From contig CAWEUM010000005.1 in assembly GCA_963812255.1 (NCBI GenBank), forward strand, positions 248,001 to 312,000: DNA of 64,000 nucleotides, read 5' to 3'. Shown piece by piece: positions 18,256 through 28,900 of this stretch (the first letter of the stretch is position 1; the number at the start of each line of letters is the position of its first letter). A program made the position numbers and the translations under genes. The DNA is from DATJGR01 sp963812255 (lineage in GTDB: Bacteria; Pseudomonadota; Gammaproteobacteria; Pseudomonadales; Azotimanducaceae). The notes beneath the pieces are model-generated. The model searched no databases. It was not told the origin of the DNA and saw nothing but the letters and a program-made list of their open reading frames with translations.

Positions 18256-19812
18256 TCAGGCGGGAATCACGCGAGCCAGCGTGGCGTCGACGTCGACTGC
18301 GCCGGGCAGCCCACCGAAGGGCAGTGTGCGATCGCCGAGGCGACCGGCACAAAACGCATCGGCCACGGCGTCCGGCGCATGCCGCACGAGAAGGCTCGCC
18401 TGCAACGTGAGTGCAAGGCGTTCGACGATCGCGCGGGCCGCGTACTCAGCGTCGTCGCTCGCGGCCCAGCCCGGCACAGCGTCGAGAGTCGCTGACATGT
18501 AGCCGTCGAGGCGTGTATCGGCACCGGCCGCGAGCCGGCACTCAGCCGCGAAGGCATCGAACGCAGCGCCATCCCGGCGCACGGCCCGCAAAACATCGAG
18601 CGCGGCAACGTTGCCGGAGCCCTCCCAGATCGAACCCACCACCGAATTTCGCAGCAGGCGCGGCATGCCGGAGGCCTCGACGAATCCGTCGCCGCCGAGG
18701 CACTCCATCGCTTCCGCCGCGTGTGGGGCCGCGCGCTTCGCCACCCAGTATTTGAGGATCGGCAGAGCAAGGCGGCCAAAGGCGGTCTCGCCCGAGTCGT
18801 AGCTCGCCGCAACGCGCATCGCCCCCGCAGTAGCCGCCTCAGCTTCGAGCGCGAGGTCCGCAAGCACGTTGCGCATCAGCGGATGCGTCGCGAGCGGCCG
18901 TCCGAGTACACATCGATGTCGTGCGTGATGCACCGCGCGCAGCACGCCCAAGCGCATCGACGCCACATTTTCGAGCAGCACGTCGAGCCGCGTGAACGCG
19001 ATCATGCGCATGATTGCGGCGACGCCCCTACCCTCCTCGCCAAGTCTGCGCGCGGGGAGTTCGTGCAACTCGACCTCGCCAACACCGAGACCGTGCCAAC
19101 CCAGCTTGTGCTTGAGCCGTTCGATGCGGAAACCAGCGTGGCTGGACTCGGCTAGAAAACACGTCAGACCCGCCGTGGCCATCGCGAGAATCAGCACCAG
19201 GTCGGCCCAAGGGCACGTGACGAACCACTTCTGCCCGCTAAGTAGATAGGTGCCGTCCTGCTGTTCGACGGCGATCGAGCGCGTGTCGCGTACGTCAGAG
19301 CCGCCCTGGCGTTCGGTCATGGCGGCTGCGCCGAAGAGCAGACGCGAACGGTCTTGTGTAAGCAGTCGCTCGGCCCACATCGCCTTCAGTGCAGGATCGG
19401 CGCCGAGCGCCTGAACCATCGCGAAGTTGCCGGAGATCGGGCAGATCGTAGGCAGGTCGAGTTCACCCCAGACGAGGATCAGCGCCGCACGAGCCGCGTG
19501 GGGCACCGCTATGTCCTCTCGAAAGGGCAGGCCATGTAGGTCGTGCTCGATCGTGCGGTCAACGAGCCAGTCCCAGGAAGGGTCGCATTCGATGCCATCA
19601 ACGCGCGCGCCAATGCCATCATAGCGATGCAACACCGGCGGGTGGGCATCGCTGCGCGCAGCGTGGTACCGGCCCTCGCCGCTGCCCGCGATCGCGCCCA
19701 GCGCGTGTAACCGCGCCGCGGCAACGTCGGCCCCGGCCCGTCGCACGGCCTCTTGCAGCGCCTGGTTCCATGTGTAGGCGTCGTAATCTTCGAGCGCAGG
19801 CGGCTGATTCAT
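18256..19812 (-). CDS. AidB-like acyl-CoA dehydrogenase family flavoprotein
   Basis: The product has 518 residues, longer than classical acyl-CoA dehydrogenases and typical for the AidB group. Motifs: AAMTERQGGSDVRDTRSIA, LSGQKWFVTCPWADL, HKLGWHGLGVGEVELH, MECLGGDGFVEASGMPRL and SIWEGSGNVAALDVLRA. E. coli AidB binds DNA and FAD, but paralogues in catabolic clusters probably act on acyl-CoA. It is 65 bp upstream of the previous dehydrogenase on the same strand, so it is likely the first gene of the minus-strand operon reading toward 13.5 kb. Confidence 0.88.
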   Translation of the reverse strand: MNQPPALEDYDAYTWNQALQEAVRRAGADVAAARLHALGAIAGSGEGRYHAARSDAHPPVLHRYDGIGARVDGIECDPSWDWLVDRTIEHDLHGLPFREDIAVPHAARAALILVWGELDLPTICPISGNFAMVQALGADPALKAMWAERLLTQDRSRLLFGAAAMTERQGGSDVRDTRSIAVEQQDGTYLLSGQKWFVTCPWADLVLILAMATAGLTCFLAESSHAGFRIERLKHKLGWHGLGVGEVELHELPARRLGEEGRGVAAIMRMIAFTRLDVLLENVASMRLGVLRAVHHARHRCVLGRPLATHPLMRNVLADLALEAEAATAGAMRVAASYDSGETAFGRLALPILKYWVAKRAAPHAAEAMECLGGDGFVEASGMPRLLRNSVVGSIWEGSGNVAALDVLRAVRRDGAAFDAFAAECRLAAGADTRLDGYMSATLDAVPGWAASDDAEYAARAIVERLALTLQASLLVRHAPDAVADAFCAGRLGDRTLPFGGLPGAVDVDATLARVIPA

Positions 19813-19962
19813 CGCGTCTTACCCGTGCCTTTCATATCGATGCCACGCTAATGCCGCACGAAGGTCCCGTCCCTCTCCGAAAGGAGGGGGACTTCTCGTG
19901 CCCCCCGGCGCAGGTTTGGTTGCTGAACCACTGAAACACGGTGCCACGAACGGGAGACGCCC

Positions 19963-21117
19963 ATGCAGACGCCACTCGGCCAGCTAGTAGCGCAGGACGA
20001 AATGTTCTGCCACCAGACGCAGGAGACCTTCGCGACCGTCGCCACCACCGATCCGTCGTGGACGGAACGCGCCTACGGCTGCGTGATCGCCCAGAACGAC
20101 GCCTTCGCTTTGCACTGGGGCCTCGGCAAGTACACAAACCGCAACGTCATGGATGGTTTCGCCGGCATCGGCGTACAGCGCGTACAGCGCAACGTTCGCT
20201 TCAGCCGCCGCCTGGCGCCGGCCGTGAACGCGCTTGCTGTCGGCCCATTCCGTTACGAGGTCATCGAACCACTGAAGGACACGCGTAGCGTGCTCGAGGC
20301 GTCGCAACACCAGCCGATCGCCTTCGACATCGTGCAGGAAGTCATCGACGTGCCCTGGCTAGAGGATCGCTCGTACGTGTGGCGAGGTCTTCGCCGGGTG
20401 CAGGATGAGGTGCGCTACATCCTCTGCTGCCGTGCGAGCGGTTGGGTGGAGTTCGACGGTCACCGCATCGAGCTCGATCCCGCCACCACCTTCGGCTTCC
20501 GCGATCACAGCTGGGGCATCAAGCAGAACACCGGCGAGCCCGCCCACGACGCCCCCGAACGCGGCCGCATGCCTGCCGGCGTGAAGTATCGAATGGTCTG
20601 GGTGCCATGCGTCCTCGCGCGGCCGGACGGTAGTGTGTACCGCGTGCACCTCTTCACCTGGGAATCGCACAGCCGGCATGGGCACCACGTGGTGAACGAG
20701 AGCCGCATCTTTGCGACCGGCGGCACCTTGCATTCTGAGGAGACCAAGGTTGCCCTCGACTACGATCCGGCGAACCGCGAGGTGCTCGGCGGAACGATCA
20801 CGCTGACGATGGCCGATGGATCGCGGCGTCTGTTCGGCATCGAGGTTTCCGGGCAATCTCGCGTATGCCTCGGCGCGGGTCTCTACAACACCTACAAGGG
20901 CCACTATCACGGCGAGGCACGCGGCCTGCTTCATGTCGAGGGCGAGTGCATCGCGAACACCGCAGATCCCCAGATATGCCGCGAGGTCCACCAGCTGCGC
21001 GACGTGCTCGTGCGCGTAACGGACCCAGCGGGTGGCGCCAGCGGTTGGGGCATTCTGAACTCGGAGATCGTTGGCGCCTGGCCGGAGCTCGGGCTCGGCG
21101 ACGAGCATTGGCGATGA
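19963..21117 (+). CDS. CrtC/AttH-like lipocalin-fold protein
   Basis: The product has 384 residues, intact. Sequence such as YEVIEPLKDTRSVLEA, WVEFDGHRIELD, GFRDHSWGIK and WGILNSEIVGAWPELG resembles the hydroxyneurosporene-synthase-like (CrtC/AttH, DUF7064/7065) proteins often found with phosphotransferases in steroid and terpenoid degradation loci. Catalytic function is uncertain. Its TGA overlaps the start of the kinase-like gene, and it is transcribed divergently from the AidB-like gene over a 150-bp gap. Confidence 0.65.
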   Translation: MQTPLGQLVAQDEMFCHQTQETFATVATTDPSWTERAYGCVIAQNDAFALHWGLGKYTNRNVMDGFAGIGVQRVQRNVRFSRRLAPAVNALAVGPFRYEVIEPLKDTRSVLEASQHQPIAFDIVQEVIDVPWLEDRSYVWRGLRRVQDEVRYILCCRASGWVEFDGHRIELDPATTFGFRDHSWGIKQNTGEPAHDAPERGRMPAGVKYRMVWVPCVLARPDGSVYRVHLFTWESHSRHGHHVVNESRIFATGGTLHSEETKVALDYDPANREVLGGTITLTMADGSRRLFGIEVSGQSRVCLGAGLYNTYKGHYHGEARGLLHVEGECIANTADPQICREVHQLRDVLVRVTDPAGGASGWGILNSEIVGAWPELGLGDEHWR

Positions 21118-22292
21118 CCCCGACCGTCGCAAGCGCAGCGACGGAATCACAGCTGGCACTGCCGGCCTTCGCGCCGATGCCGCGCAACATAGACGAGGTC
21201 GATGTTGCCTGGCTGCGCGCGCGCCTCGAACCGGTCGTTAGCACCAGCAGGCTGAGCACGTTTCGCGCGGAGCCGCTCGGCCAGGGGCTGATGGGCAACA
21301 CCTATCGACTTCACCTGGACTGGGCGTCCGCGGCCAGCCAGCTCCCGGCAAGTGTAGTGTTCAAGTGCGCGGGCGATAGCCCGCTGAGCCGTCGGCTCGG
21401 CAAACGTGGCTACGGCATTGCAGGCCGTCCGGGGTTCTACGGCCAGGAGGTGCGATTCTACGTGCTGTTCCGCGAGCGCGTGAGTATCGTGGCGCCGCGC
21501 TGTCACGCTGCGTGGCTCTCCCCGGAAGAAGACGAGTTCAGCTTGTTGCTCGAAGATTTTCCAGGCGCTCGCGCCGGCGATGAACTGCACGGCTGCAGCG
21601 CGGAGGAGGCACGCGAAGGCATGCGCAACATCGCCGGTTTGCATGCGCCGTTTTGGAACCACCCAATATTTGATGCAGACGCGTGGATCTCGCGCATGCC
21701 ATTGTCCGCAGTCGCCAATCTGCAGGACAACATGGATCGCGCACTCGTTCGCTTCAAGGAACGGTTCAGCAACAGTTTCACCGGTGACACGCGACAGATC
21801 ATCGAAGCGTTCGTCCCAAGGTACGCTGCATGGCTTCGCGCCGACGGTCGCAACACGGGACTCACGCACAACGACTACCGTTGTGACAACCTGCTGTTCG
21901 AGCGCGATGGCACTGTCGTTGCGCTGGATTGGCAGACCTTCACCGGCGGACACCCTGGGCGCGACACGGGCCTGTTCCTCGGCTGCAGCGTGCCCACCGA
22001 AATCCGACGCGCCCATGAAGAGGCATGCCTGTGCGCCTACCGTGACCGGCTGGAAGAACTAGGCGTTACTGACTACACGCTCGAGAACTGCTACGAGGAC
22101 TTCCGCCACGGCGTGTTCCTCGGGCTGCAGAACGTGTTGATCGGCATGAACTCGCTCACGCTGACCGATCGTGCAATGCAGATGTTCCAGATCAAACTGG
22201 AGCGCTGCTGCGTGACGATTCGCGATCACGACGCGCTGTCCGTCCTCTCGGCCACGCCAACACGCGGTCTTCCGGCGAGAACACAGCCGTGA
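21114..22292 (+). CDS. Phosphotransferase of the aminoglycoside/ecdysteroid-kinase-like family
   Basis: The product has 392 residues. ATG 21114 overlaps the preceding stop (ATGA), which fixes the start. The catalytic loop THNDYRCDNLLF supplies the base and Asn, and VALDWQTFTGG contains the metal-binding Asp. FSLLLEDF is the hinge region. The family phosphorylates small hydroxylated molecules; in catabolic loci of this type a lipid or steroid-like alcohol is plausible. It is coupled to both neighbours by 4-bp overlaps. Confidence 0.82.
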   Translation: MTPTVASAATESQLALPAFAPMPRNIDEVDVAWLRARLEPVVSTSRLSTFRAEPLGQGLMGNTYRLHLDWASAASQLPASVVFKCAGDSPLSRRLGKRGYGIAGRPGFYGQEVRFYVLFRERVSIVAPRCHAAWLSPEEDEFSLLLEDFPGARAGDELHGCSAEEAREGMRNIAGLHAPFWNHPIFDADAWISRMPLSAVANLQDNMDRALVRFKERFSNSFTGDTRQIIEAFVPRYAAWLRADGRNTGLTHNDYRCDNLLFERDGTVVALDWQTFTGGHPGRDTGLFLGCSVPTEIRRAHEEACLCAYRDRLEELGVTDYTLENCYEDFRHGVFLGLQNVLIGMNSLTLTDRAMQMFQIKLERCCVTIRDHDALSVLSATPTRGLPARTQP

Positions 22293-23068
22293 ATGTGGCG
22301 ATCGTGCTCGCCCATCCGGAACCGACATCCTTCAATCACGCGTTAGCTGAGATGGCGCGAACGCACTTCGAGGCGAATGGCGACGCCGTACGCGTGAGCG
22401 ACCTGCACGCGATGGACTTCGACCCGGTGGTACGCGCGAACGATTTCAAGGGCATCGACGCCGCGCAGCGACTCGACTATTTTGCGCAACAGAAACATGC
22501 TTGGACCCACGGTTCGCTAGCCGACGATATCACCTTGGAGATCAGCAAGATCACGTGGTGCGATCTGCTGATTCTGCAGTTCCCGCTTTACTGGTTCGCG
22601 GTGCCAGCAATCATGAAGGGATGGATCGATCGCGTGTTCGTGCCCGGCTTCGCCTATGGCGCCGGCGCGTGGTATGAGCGCGGCGGCCTGGTCGGAAAGC
22701 GGGCCATGTTGTCGACGACAATGGCCGCATTTCCGGAGATGATGTTGGCGGACGGTATCAACGGACTGCTGGAGGTCAACCTGTGGCCGCTTCAGAACGG
22801 CGTGCTCGCGTTTTGCGGATTCGAGGTGCTCGCACCGTTCGTCGCACATGCAGTGCCGTACCTGACCAACGAACAACGTCGCCACTTGCTCGACGCCTGG
22901 CGTCAGCGCCTGCAGGGGATCGCAGATGAACGGCCGCAGGCTTTCCATCGCCGCGAAGACTTCGATAGTCGCTGGCAGCTGAGGTCCGACGTTGCGCCGG
23001 TCACCGTGGGGCATGGCTTCGCGCGGCTACCGCCTGTTGAACTCGCCCAGCTGCGCGGGAAACGCTGA
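22289..23068 (+). CDS. NAD(P)H:quinone oxidoreductase, flavodoxin-2 family
   Basis: The product has 259 residues. GTG 22289 overlaps the previous stop (GTGA). The N-terminal VAIVLAHPEPTSFNHALAEM and LLILQFPLYWFAVPAIMKGW are typical FMN/FAD-binding segments of the NQO/MdaB/KefF family; GAWYERGGLVGKRAMLSTT follows. It performs two-electron reduction of quinones or nitro/azo groups in the cytosol. Third gene of a coupled trio with the CrtC-like protein and kinase. Confidence 0.88.
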   Translation: MNVAIVLAHPEPTSFNHALAEMARTHFEANGDAVRVSDLHAMDFDPVVRANDFKGIDAAQRLDYFAQQKHAWTHGSLADDITLEISKITWCDLLILQFPLYWFAVPAIMKGWIDRVFVPGFAYGAGAWYERGGLVGKRAMLSTTMAAFPEMMLADGINGLLEVNLWPLQNGVLAFCGFEVLAPFVAHAVPYLTNEQRRHLLDAWRQRLQGIADERPQAFHRREDFDSRWQLRSDVAPVTVGHGFARLPPVELAQLRGKR

Positions 23069-23124
23069 TTGCGATGGACAGCACGCCCGTGGCGTAACAT
23101 CGCAACCACACGCGTACAGGATCG

Positions 23125-25554
23125 ATGAAGGAGCAGCCGAACACGCCTGAACTCGCCACGCGCATCGCGGAGGCGGCGCGCAATACACGCCTCGTACTGT
23201 TGAGCGCACCCCCGGGCTCTGGCAAATCCGCCTTGCTCGCCGAGGTGCGCGCCATATTTTCCTCCGATCCGCACGTGATCATCGCCGACTTCGACCGCCT
23301 CGACGCGCAAGCGCGCGCCCAGATCGAACATGCGCACGACGACGTTCCGGCCGTCGTACTCGCGACCTCACTGCCTCGTCCGTTCGATCTCACACCGTTT
23401 CGAATCGCGGGACAGTGCGCGGAGTTCGGCCTCGCCGACCTCGCATTGCGCGCGCCCGACATCTGCAAGTGGAGCCACGGTGCGATCGCTGCGGCAGCGG
23501 ACGATCATTCGCTTCGCGCGCTCATCGCGCGCACTGCCGGTTGGCGCGGCGCATGGCGGATCATTCTCGCCGCCGTCGCTCGCGGCGCATCGCTCGACGA
23601 ACTCTCGCGCAACTTTACGGGCGCCCATCCACACCTGGCGGCGTACTTTGCGACCTACGTCGAACGGACGCTGCCCCATGAGGTACGAACACTTCTGCTC
23701 GATTGCGCAGCGGTTGGCGCCGGGGAGATCGACGTCGACCTCATCAACGCCATCGCTGGGCGAAACGAGGCGCTGAGGCAGTTCGAGGACGCCTGTACGC
23801 GCACCGGCTTCGTCACTCATGGCGATGCATGGCGTCGGTTCATTATCCATCCATTGCTTCGCGACTACCTGTCCCACGAAGCCGAACGCAATGATCCAGG
23901 TCGACTGGCCGAACTGCGCGAACGCACTGCCGAGAGGTACCAGGCCGGTGGCGACTTCCTCCGCGCGGCCCAGGTGTGGTGCGAACGCGGGCGCCACGAA
24001 ATGGCGATGTCGGTGCTCGTCGATCACGCAGACGATCTGGTCACAGGGCTGGGCGAGGTACACCGCTATCGCGAGATCACACGCTCCATGCCGATCGCGC
24101 TGCGCGGGCGACTGGCGACGGAGGTCGCGCTCGGCGCGATCTTCTCTGGGAACTTCGCGCAGGCGACTAAGGCGCTCAACGATGCACGCGCACAGTTAGC
24201 CGCAAACGACACCTCCCAGCACCAACGGCTGATGGCGGTGGAAATGGTTGTGGCCTACGGCTTCGGGCGTTTCGGGGAAGCCATCCGCGAAGGACGTGCT
24301 TGGCTGCAATCAAACCCGACTGCCGAGCCACGCTACCGCACACTCGTCGCCGGTAGCCTGTTTCTGTCGTGCTTCGCGGAACTCGACGTTCGTGGTGCGG
24401 AGGACACCCTCACCTTAGCGCGGCCGCTTCGGCAGCCCACCGTTTCTCCGTTCTTAGACGGTTGGATCGCGCTACTCGAGGCACTGCACGCGTACGATCT
24501 AGGCAAACTCACCGCGGCGCAGGAGATCCTCGCTGAAACGCGCGGTGCCGGCGCAGTTTCTCCTGCGATCGGCGTCGTGCGCGCGTGGCTAGCCTTTGTG
24601 AACGGCACACCTGCGCAGGCTGAGCGACTCATGCAACAGCACTTCGAATCCGCCCTGCGCCACAGCACGGTCGAGTTCGCGCTCATCGCCTGGCGGGCGG
24701 CAATGGAACTGGCGACGATGCGCCATGGACTTGACGCCGGCATGGATGTATCCGCCCGCGCAGTGGAACGCATCGGTGCCATCTACGGCGAGCATGGGCG
24801 GCGAGCAATGGCGCTGCTGCGCAGTGCACTGCTCCTGAAGTCGCCGGAACACTATTGCACGGCCGACCTCGCCGCATACATTCGCGCGACCGTCCGCGAG
24901 GTCAAGCTGTTCGGCGCGGGACACCGCCAGCAGGAACAAGCGCAGCTGCTGCTCGCTCGGCTCGATGTCCTCGACGGCGATGTGCACGACGGAATCAAGA
25001 ATGCGCAGCAAGTAGTGCGTGATGCACGCCGCTCGCGACGAATACCGACGTGGATCGAAGCGTCGCTGATTCACGCCCATGGGCTCTGCAGGACTGGACG
25101 CATTGAACTCGCAGCGCGTGCAACGTGGGCCGTGATCGAGCGTGCCGCCGAACTTCAGTACAACTTTTGCGTGGACACTGAATTCCTTCTGCTCGCGCCC
25201 ATGCTGCAAGACCTGCTGCAACGCGCGCGCCTCGATGCCATCACGGCAGGCACCGGGCACCCAACGGCCGCCGCGAGTCTGCTGCGACGTCTTGCCGCAC
25301 GTTCGGGGAACCCCGACTTACTGATGTCTGATGCGCCCGCAGCGACAAAGAACATCGACTGGCACCTCACCGACAGCGAACACCGCATCCTCGCGCTCCT
25401 GGCCGCTGGATACTCGAACACTGAGATCGCAGAGCGCCGCTTCACGCGCGTGAGCTCGGTGAAGTGGCACGTGAGCAACATCCTCCGTAAGCTGGACGCG
25501 CGTTCGCGCACCGCGGCCGTTGCGATCGCACGACGGCAGGGGCTGCTCGGCTGA
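23125..25554 (+). CDS. LuxR-family ATP-dependent (LAL/MalT-type) transcriptional regulator
   Basis: The product has 809 residues. A Walker A motif (SAPPGSGKSALL, about 27-38) opens the STAND-type ATPase part, a long alpha-helical TPR-like middle follows, and residues about 740-805 form a LuxR HTH (LTDSEHRILALLAAGYSNTE, VSSVKWHVSNILRKLDARSR). LAL regulators activate catabolic operons when an inducer binds. It is 56 bp downstream of the quinone reductase and is the likely regulator of the surrounding cluster. The first three genes and the regulator probably share transcription. Confidence 0.88.
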   Translation: MKEQPNTPELATRIAEAARNTRLVLLSAPPGSGKSALLAEVRAIFSSDPHVIIADFDRLDAQARAQIEHAHDDVPAVVLATSLPRPFDLTPFRIAGQCAEFGLADLALRAPDICKWSHGAIAAAADDHSLRALIARTAGWRGAWRIILAAVARGASLDELSRNFTGAHPHLAAYFATYVERTLPHEVRTLLLDCAAVGAGEIDVDLINAIAGRNEALRQFEDACTRTGFVTHGDAWRRFIIHPLLRDYLSHEAERNDPGRLAELRERTAERYQAGGDFLRAAQVWCERGRHEMAMSVLVDHADDLVTGLGEVHRYREITRSMPIALRGRLATEVALGAIFSGNFAQATKALNDARAQLAANDTSQHQRLMAVEMVVAYGFGRFGEAIREGRAWLQSNPTAEPRYRTLVAGSLFLSCFAELDVRGAEDTLTLARPLRQPTVSPFLDGWIALLEALHAYDLGKLTAAQEILAETRGAGAVSPAIGVVRAWLAFVNGTPAQAERLMQQHFESALRHSTVEFALIAWRAAMELATMRHGLDAGMDVSARAVERIGAIYGEHGRRAMALLRSALLLKSPEHYCTADLAAYIRATVREVKLFGAGHRQQEQAQLLLARLDVLDGDVHDGIKNAQQVVRDARRSRRIPTWIEASLIHAHGLCRTGRIELAARATWAVIERAAELQYNFCVDTEFLLLAPMLQDLLQRARLDAITAGTGHPTAAASLLRRLAARSGNPDLLMSDAPAATKNIDWHLTDSEHRILALLAAGYSNTEIAERRFTRVSSVKWHVSNILRKLDARSRTAAVAIARRQGLLG

Positions 25555-25629
25555 GCGACCGTCGTTAGAGGCGGAGTGAACCGCGCCGAGATTTCTGGAG
25601 ACTCCATTTCTAATCGACGGTCATGACAC

Positions 25630-25693
25630 GTCCCGATCTAATGATGGTCTGGAACGAGGTGATCTGCTCTGTCGAATACTGCTTCCGCTTCAT
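25630..25693 (-). mobile_element. IS3-family orfA start fragment
   Basis: Minus-strand ATG 25693 after GGAGGTCTCGAG reads MKRKQYSTEQIT, the typical N-terminus of IS3-group OrfA. The following codons no longer resemble the family. A short relic. Confidence 0.5.
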
Positions 25694-25804
25694 CTCGAGA
25701 CCTCCCTTCGGTCAATTTATCGGGAAATCTCTCAATGGCCTTGGCTACCCTGGCGCGGGGAAGGTCAATTGGATGATCGCTTCATACGGCAATGGTTACG
25801 CATG

Positions 25805-25873
25805 CCGACTTAACTTGACAGTACCCGAAAGACTTCTGCTCATTTCGATGTCGTCAACTTGTCAGTACCCCGC
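25805..25873. repeat. Two IS6-family terminal repeats
   Basis: CTTAACTTGACAGTACC (about 25809) and GTCAACTTGTCAGTACC (25856-25872) both match the right-hand terminus of the complete IS6 element. The second shares a further stretch (CTTCTGCTCAT) with the sequence internal to that end at about 6785. They are separated by only about 45 bp, so they are relics of a deleted or collapsed element. Confidence 0.65.
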
Positions 25874-25960
25874 CGCACCATGTGCGACTCGCACGAAAAG
25901 ATGGCTCGGGGCACAGGGAATGCCTATTCTCTCGAAGGTTTCCAAACGGTGCTCGGGCGA

Positions 25961-28900
25961 ATGGCAAATTGCGCGCAATGCGACGCCACCCTCGCCAGCG
26001 GGGCCCGCTTCTGTCACCAGTGCGGTGCGCCGTCTTCCGCGCGTCAGACCCAGGACGCGTCCGCGGAGCGCCGGCACCTGACGGTGATGTTCTGCGACAT
26101 CGTGGGTTCGACGGCACTGAGCCAGCGTCTGGATCCGGAAGCGCTGTCGGAAGAACTCGCCCGCTACCACTCAATCTGCACGAAGGTCATCGCCCGCTAC
26201 GATGGCTTCGTCGCGCAATACCTCGGCGATGGAATCCTCGCGTATTTCGGCTATCCGCGCGCACACGAAGACGATGCCGAACGCGCACTGAGAGCGGCAC
26301 TCGAGGTGCAGGCCGCACTCGGTGAGAGCAGGACGGTCCACGCTGCATCGGGCGAGCGCATCGAGGCGCGCATCGGGATTCACACCGGCCCCGTGGTCGT
26401 CGGCCGAGTCGGCGATGGTGCGCGTCGAGAGATCGCCGCGATCGGCATAACCACCAACATTGCAGCCCGCGTCGAGGCGGAGGCGGCGCCCGGTACGGTC
26501 GTGGTCACCGAAGCGACACTGCGTCTCGTCCCGGGAATATTTCACGTCCAGGATCTCGGGTTGCGCGCGCTCAAGGGCGTGACCCGGGCAATTCGGTTGT
26601 TCGAGATTCAGCGGCAGACCGGCGCACCGAGTCGCGCGTTGAGCGCGCGTTCACTCGCGCCGCTCGTCGGTCGCGCGAGTGAAGCCCGCGCGTTGTTGGA
26701 TTGCTGGACGCAGGTCACCCAACATTTCGGTCAAGCGGTGTTGGTCAGCGGTGATGCAGGCGTGGGCAAGACACGGCTCGTCGCCGAGTTCCGGGAGAAT
26801 CTCGCCGCGCAGCAGGTCACGTGGCTCGACACGTTCTGTTCGCCGTTTGCGCACGGCATCGCGTTTCAACCAATCGCCGAGTTGCTCGGGCGCGGCTTCG
26901 GCTTCGATCGGATCACTCGGCCCGCGGAACGGACAGCACTCCTCGAGCGGCTCGACATCGGGACGCTGCCTGCAGAACGCGTCGTGCCATACCTCGTCGC
27001 GCTACTCGAGTTGCCGAACAGCGCGCGCTTTCCGATGCCGCAGATCAGCGGCGCGCTGCAGCGCGAACGCACGCTCGAGGCGCTAACGCTGCTGCTGCTG
27101 ACCCTCGCCGATCTGCAACCGGTGGTTTTGTGCGTCGAGGATCTGCATTGGTGCGATCCATCGACGCTGGAGGTCTTGGGACGGATGGTTCGCCGGATCG
27201 GCGAAGCCAGCGCCGTGTTGGTGTTGACGGCGCGCCACGAGTTCGTCGTGCCGTGGGCGGACGACACGGCCGCGCAGATTCATCGGATCGCATTGAAGAG
27301 GTTGACGAACGACGACGCACGGCGGCTGGCCGAGTACACGGTGGGTGAGCATCCATTGCCAGCTCAGGTACTGGATCAACTCATCCAGCGTGCCGATGGA
27401 GTACCGTTGTATCTGGAGGAACTCGCGAAGAACGTGATCGAAGCCGACGCAGACGACCCGATCGCGATGGGCGTACCCGCGACGCTCCAAGACTCGCTCA
27501 CCGCCCGGCTGGACCGCCTGGGGGACGCCAAGCCCATCGCTCAGGTGGGCGCCACGCTGGGTCGGGAGTTCGAGTATGCGGTCATCGCAAGCTTGCCCGA
27601 AGTCGCCGGCGAAACGCTCGACGGGGGGTTGAGCGAACTCGTCGCGGCACAGATTCTCTATCGGCGCGGTTCGCCCGACAGGCCGAGCTTTCTGTTCAAA
27701 CATGCACTGCTGCAGGAGACGGCGTACGAGTCGCAACTGCTTTCGGTGCGACGACGTCGCCATGCAGACATTGTCGAGGCGCTCGAGGACAAATTCAGCG
27801 CCATCGTCACCGATCAGCCAGAACGCCTCGCGCTGCACTGCGCCGAGGGCGGCTTGCGGCTGAAGGCGGCGCGATACTTCGAGGCCGCTGGCAGACGCGC
27901 CGTGTCGCGCATCGCCAATATCGAGGCAATTGCATACTACCGCCATGGGCTGACGCATCTGTCGGCCGTTCCGGAGGACCTGGAACAGCATCAACTCGAG
28001 ATCGCACTGCGCTGTGGGCTCGGCGGACCGCTCGGCGCGACGAAGGGGCACCTCGCCCCCGAAGCCGTAGAGAACTTCGCGCGCGTTCGGGAACTGGCTG
28101 ACCTCGTCGGCGAGGGACCGCAACAGATCCCGGCCTGGATCGGACTTGTCACGTTCTACATGACGGCCACGTCGATGCGAGACATTCGCGACGTCGGGTC
28201 GGCGATCATCAAATCGGTGGCTGCATTCGGCGAACGCAATGCAATCTACGCGATGGGGAGCCTGCTGCTGGGCACCGCTGAAGCCTGCCTCGGGACGATG
28301 TCGCGGGCGGTGGCCTTTTTTGAAAAGGTTGTCGAGATCGGCGCAGCCGGCCTGATTCCGCCGCCCGCGTCGGTGCACCAGCCGGACATGATCGTGCTCG
28401 CGAAGGCCGCCATGGGCACGCTGCTGTTCAACATGGGTGATCCGGCGAGGGCGCTGTCAGTTCAGGAAGCGGCGATCGCGCGCGCGCGGGAACTCGACCA
28501 CGCCAACTCGCTAATCGTTGCGTTGCTGCTGAAATCGCTGAGCCACTATTTCGGCGACGATCCGGTCGGCGCGAAACCATTCGTCGACGAAGGAATTGCA
28601 TTGGCCACCCGTACGGACTTTCGAACGCACCTCGGCCAGCTGCTAGTATATCGCGGATGGATTCGCACCAGCGCGGCGGACGAGGCGGGGGTCGAAGACG
28701 TCACGACCGGGATCGATGCATATCGATCCATGGGCGGGGTATCGACGTCCGCATGGATCATGACGGTCGGTGCACGCGTGCTGTGCGACGTGGGCCGCGA
28801 CGACGCTGCGTTGGCGATGGTGGACGACGTCGAGCACCTTCTGGAGCGCAACGGGGAACTCAACTTCCGGTCCCATATCTATCTGACGCGGGCGCGCGTG

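Noticed and set aside
27083..28378. 431-codon minus-strand frame
   Set aside because: Antisense to the cyclase/AAA gene; no motifs of its own.
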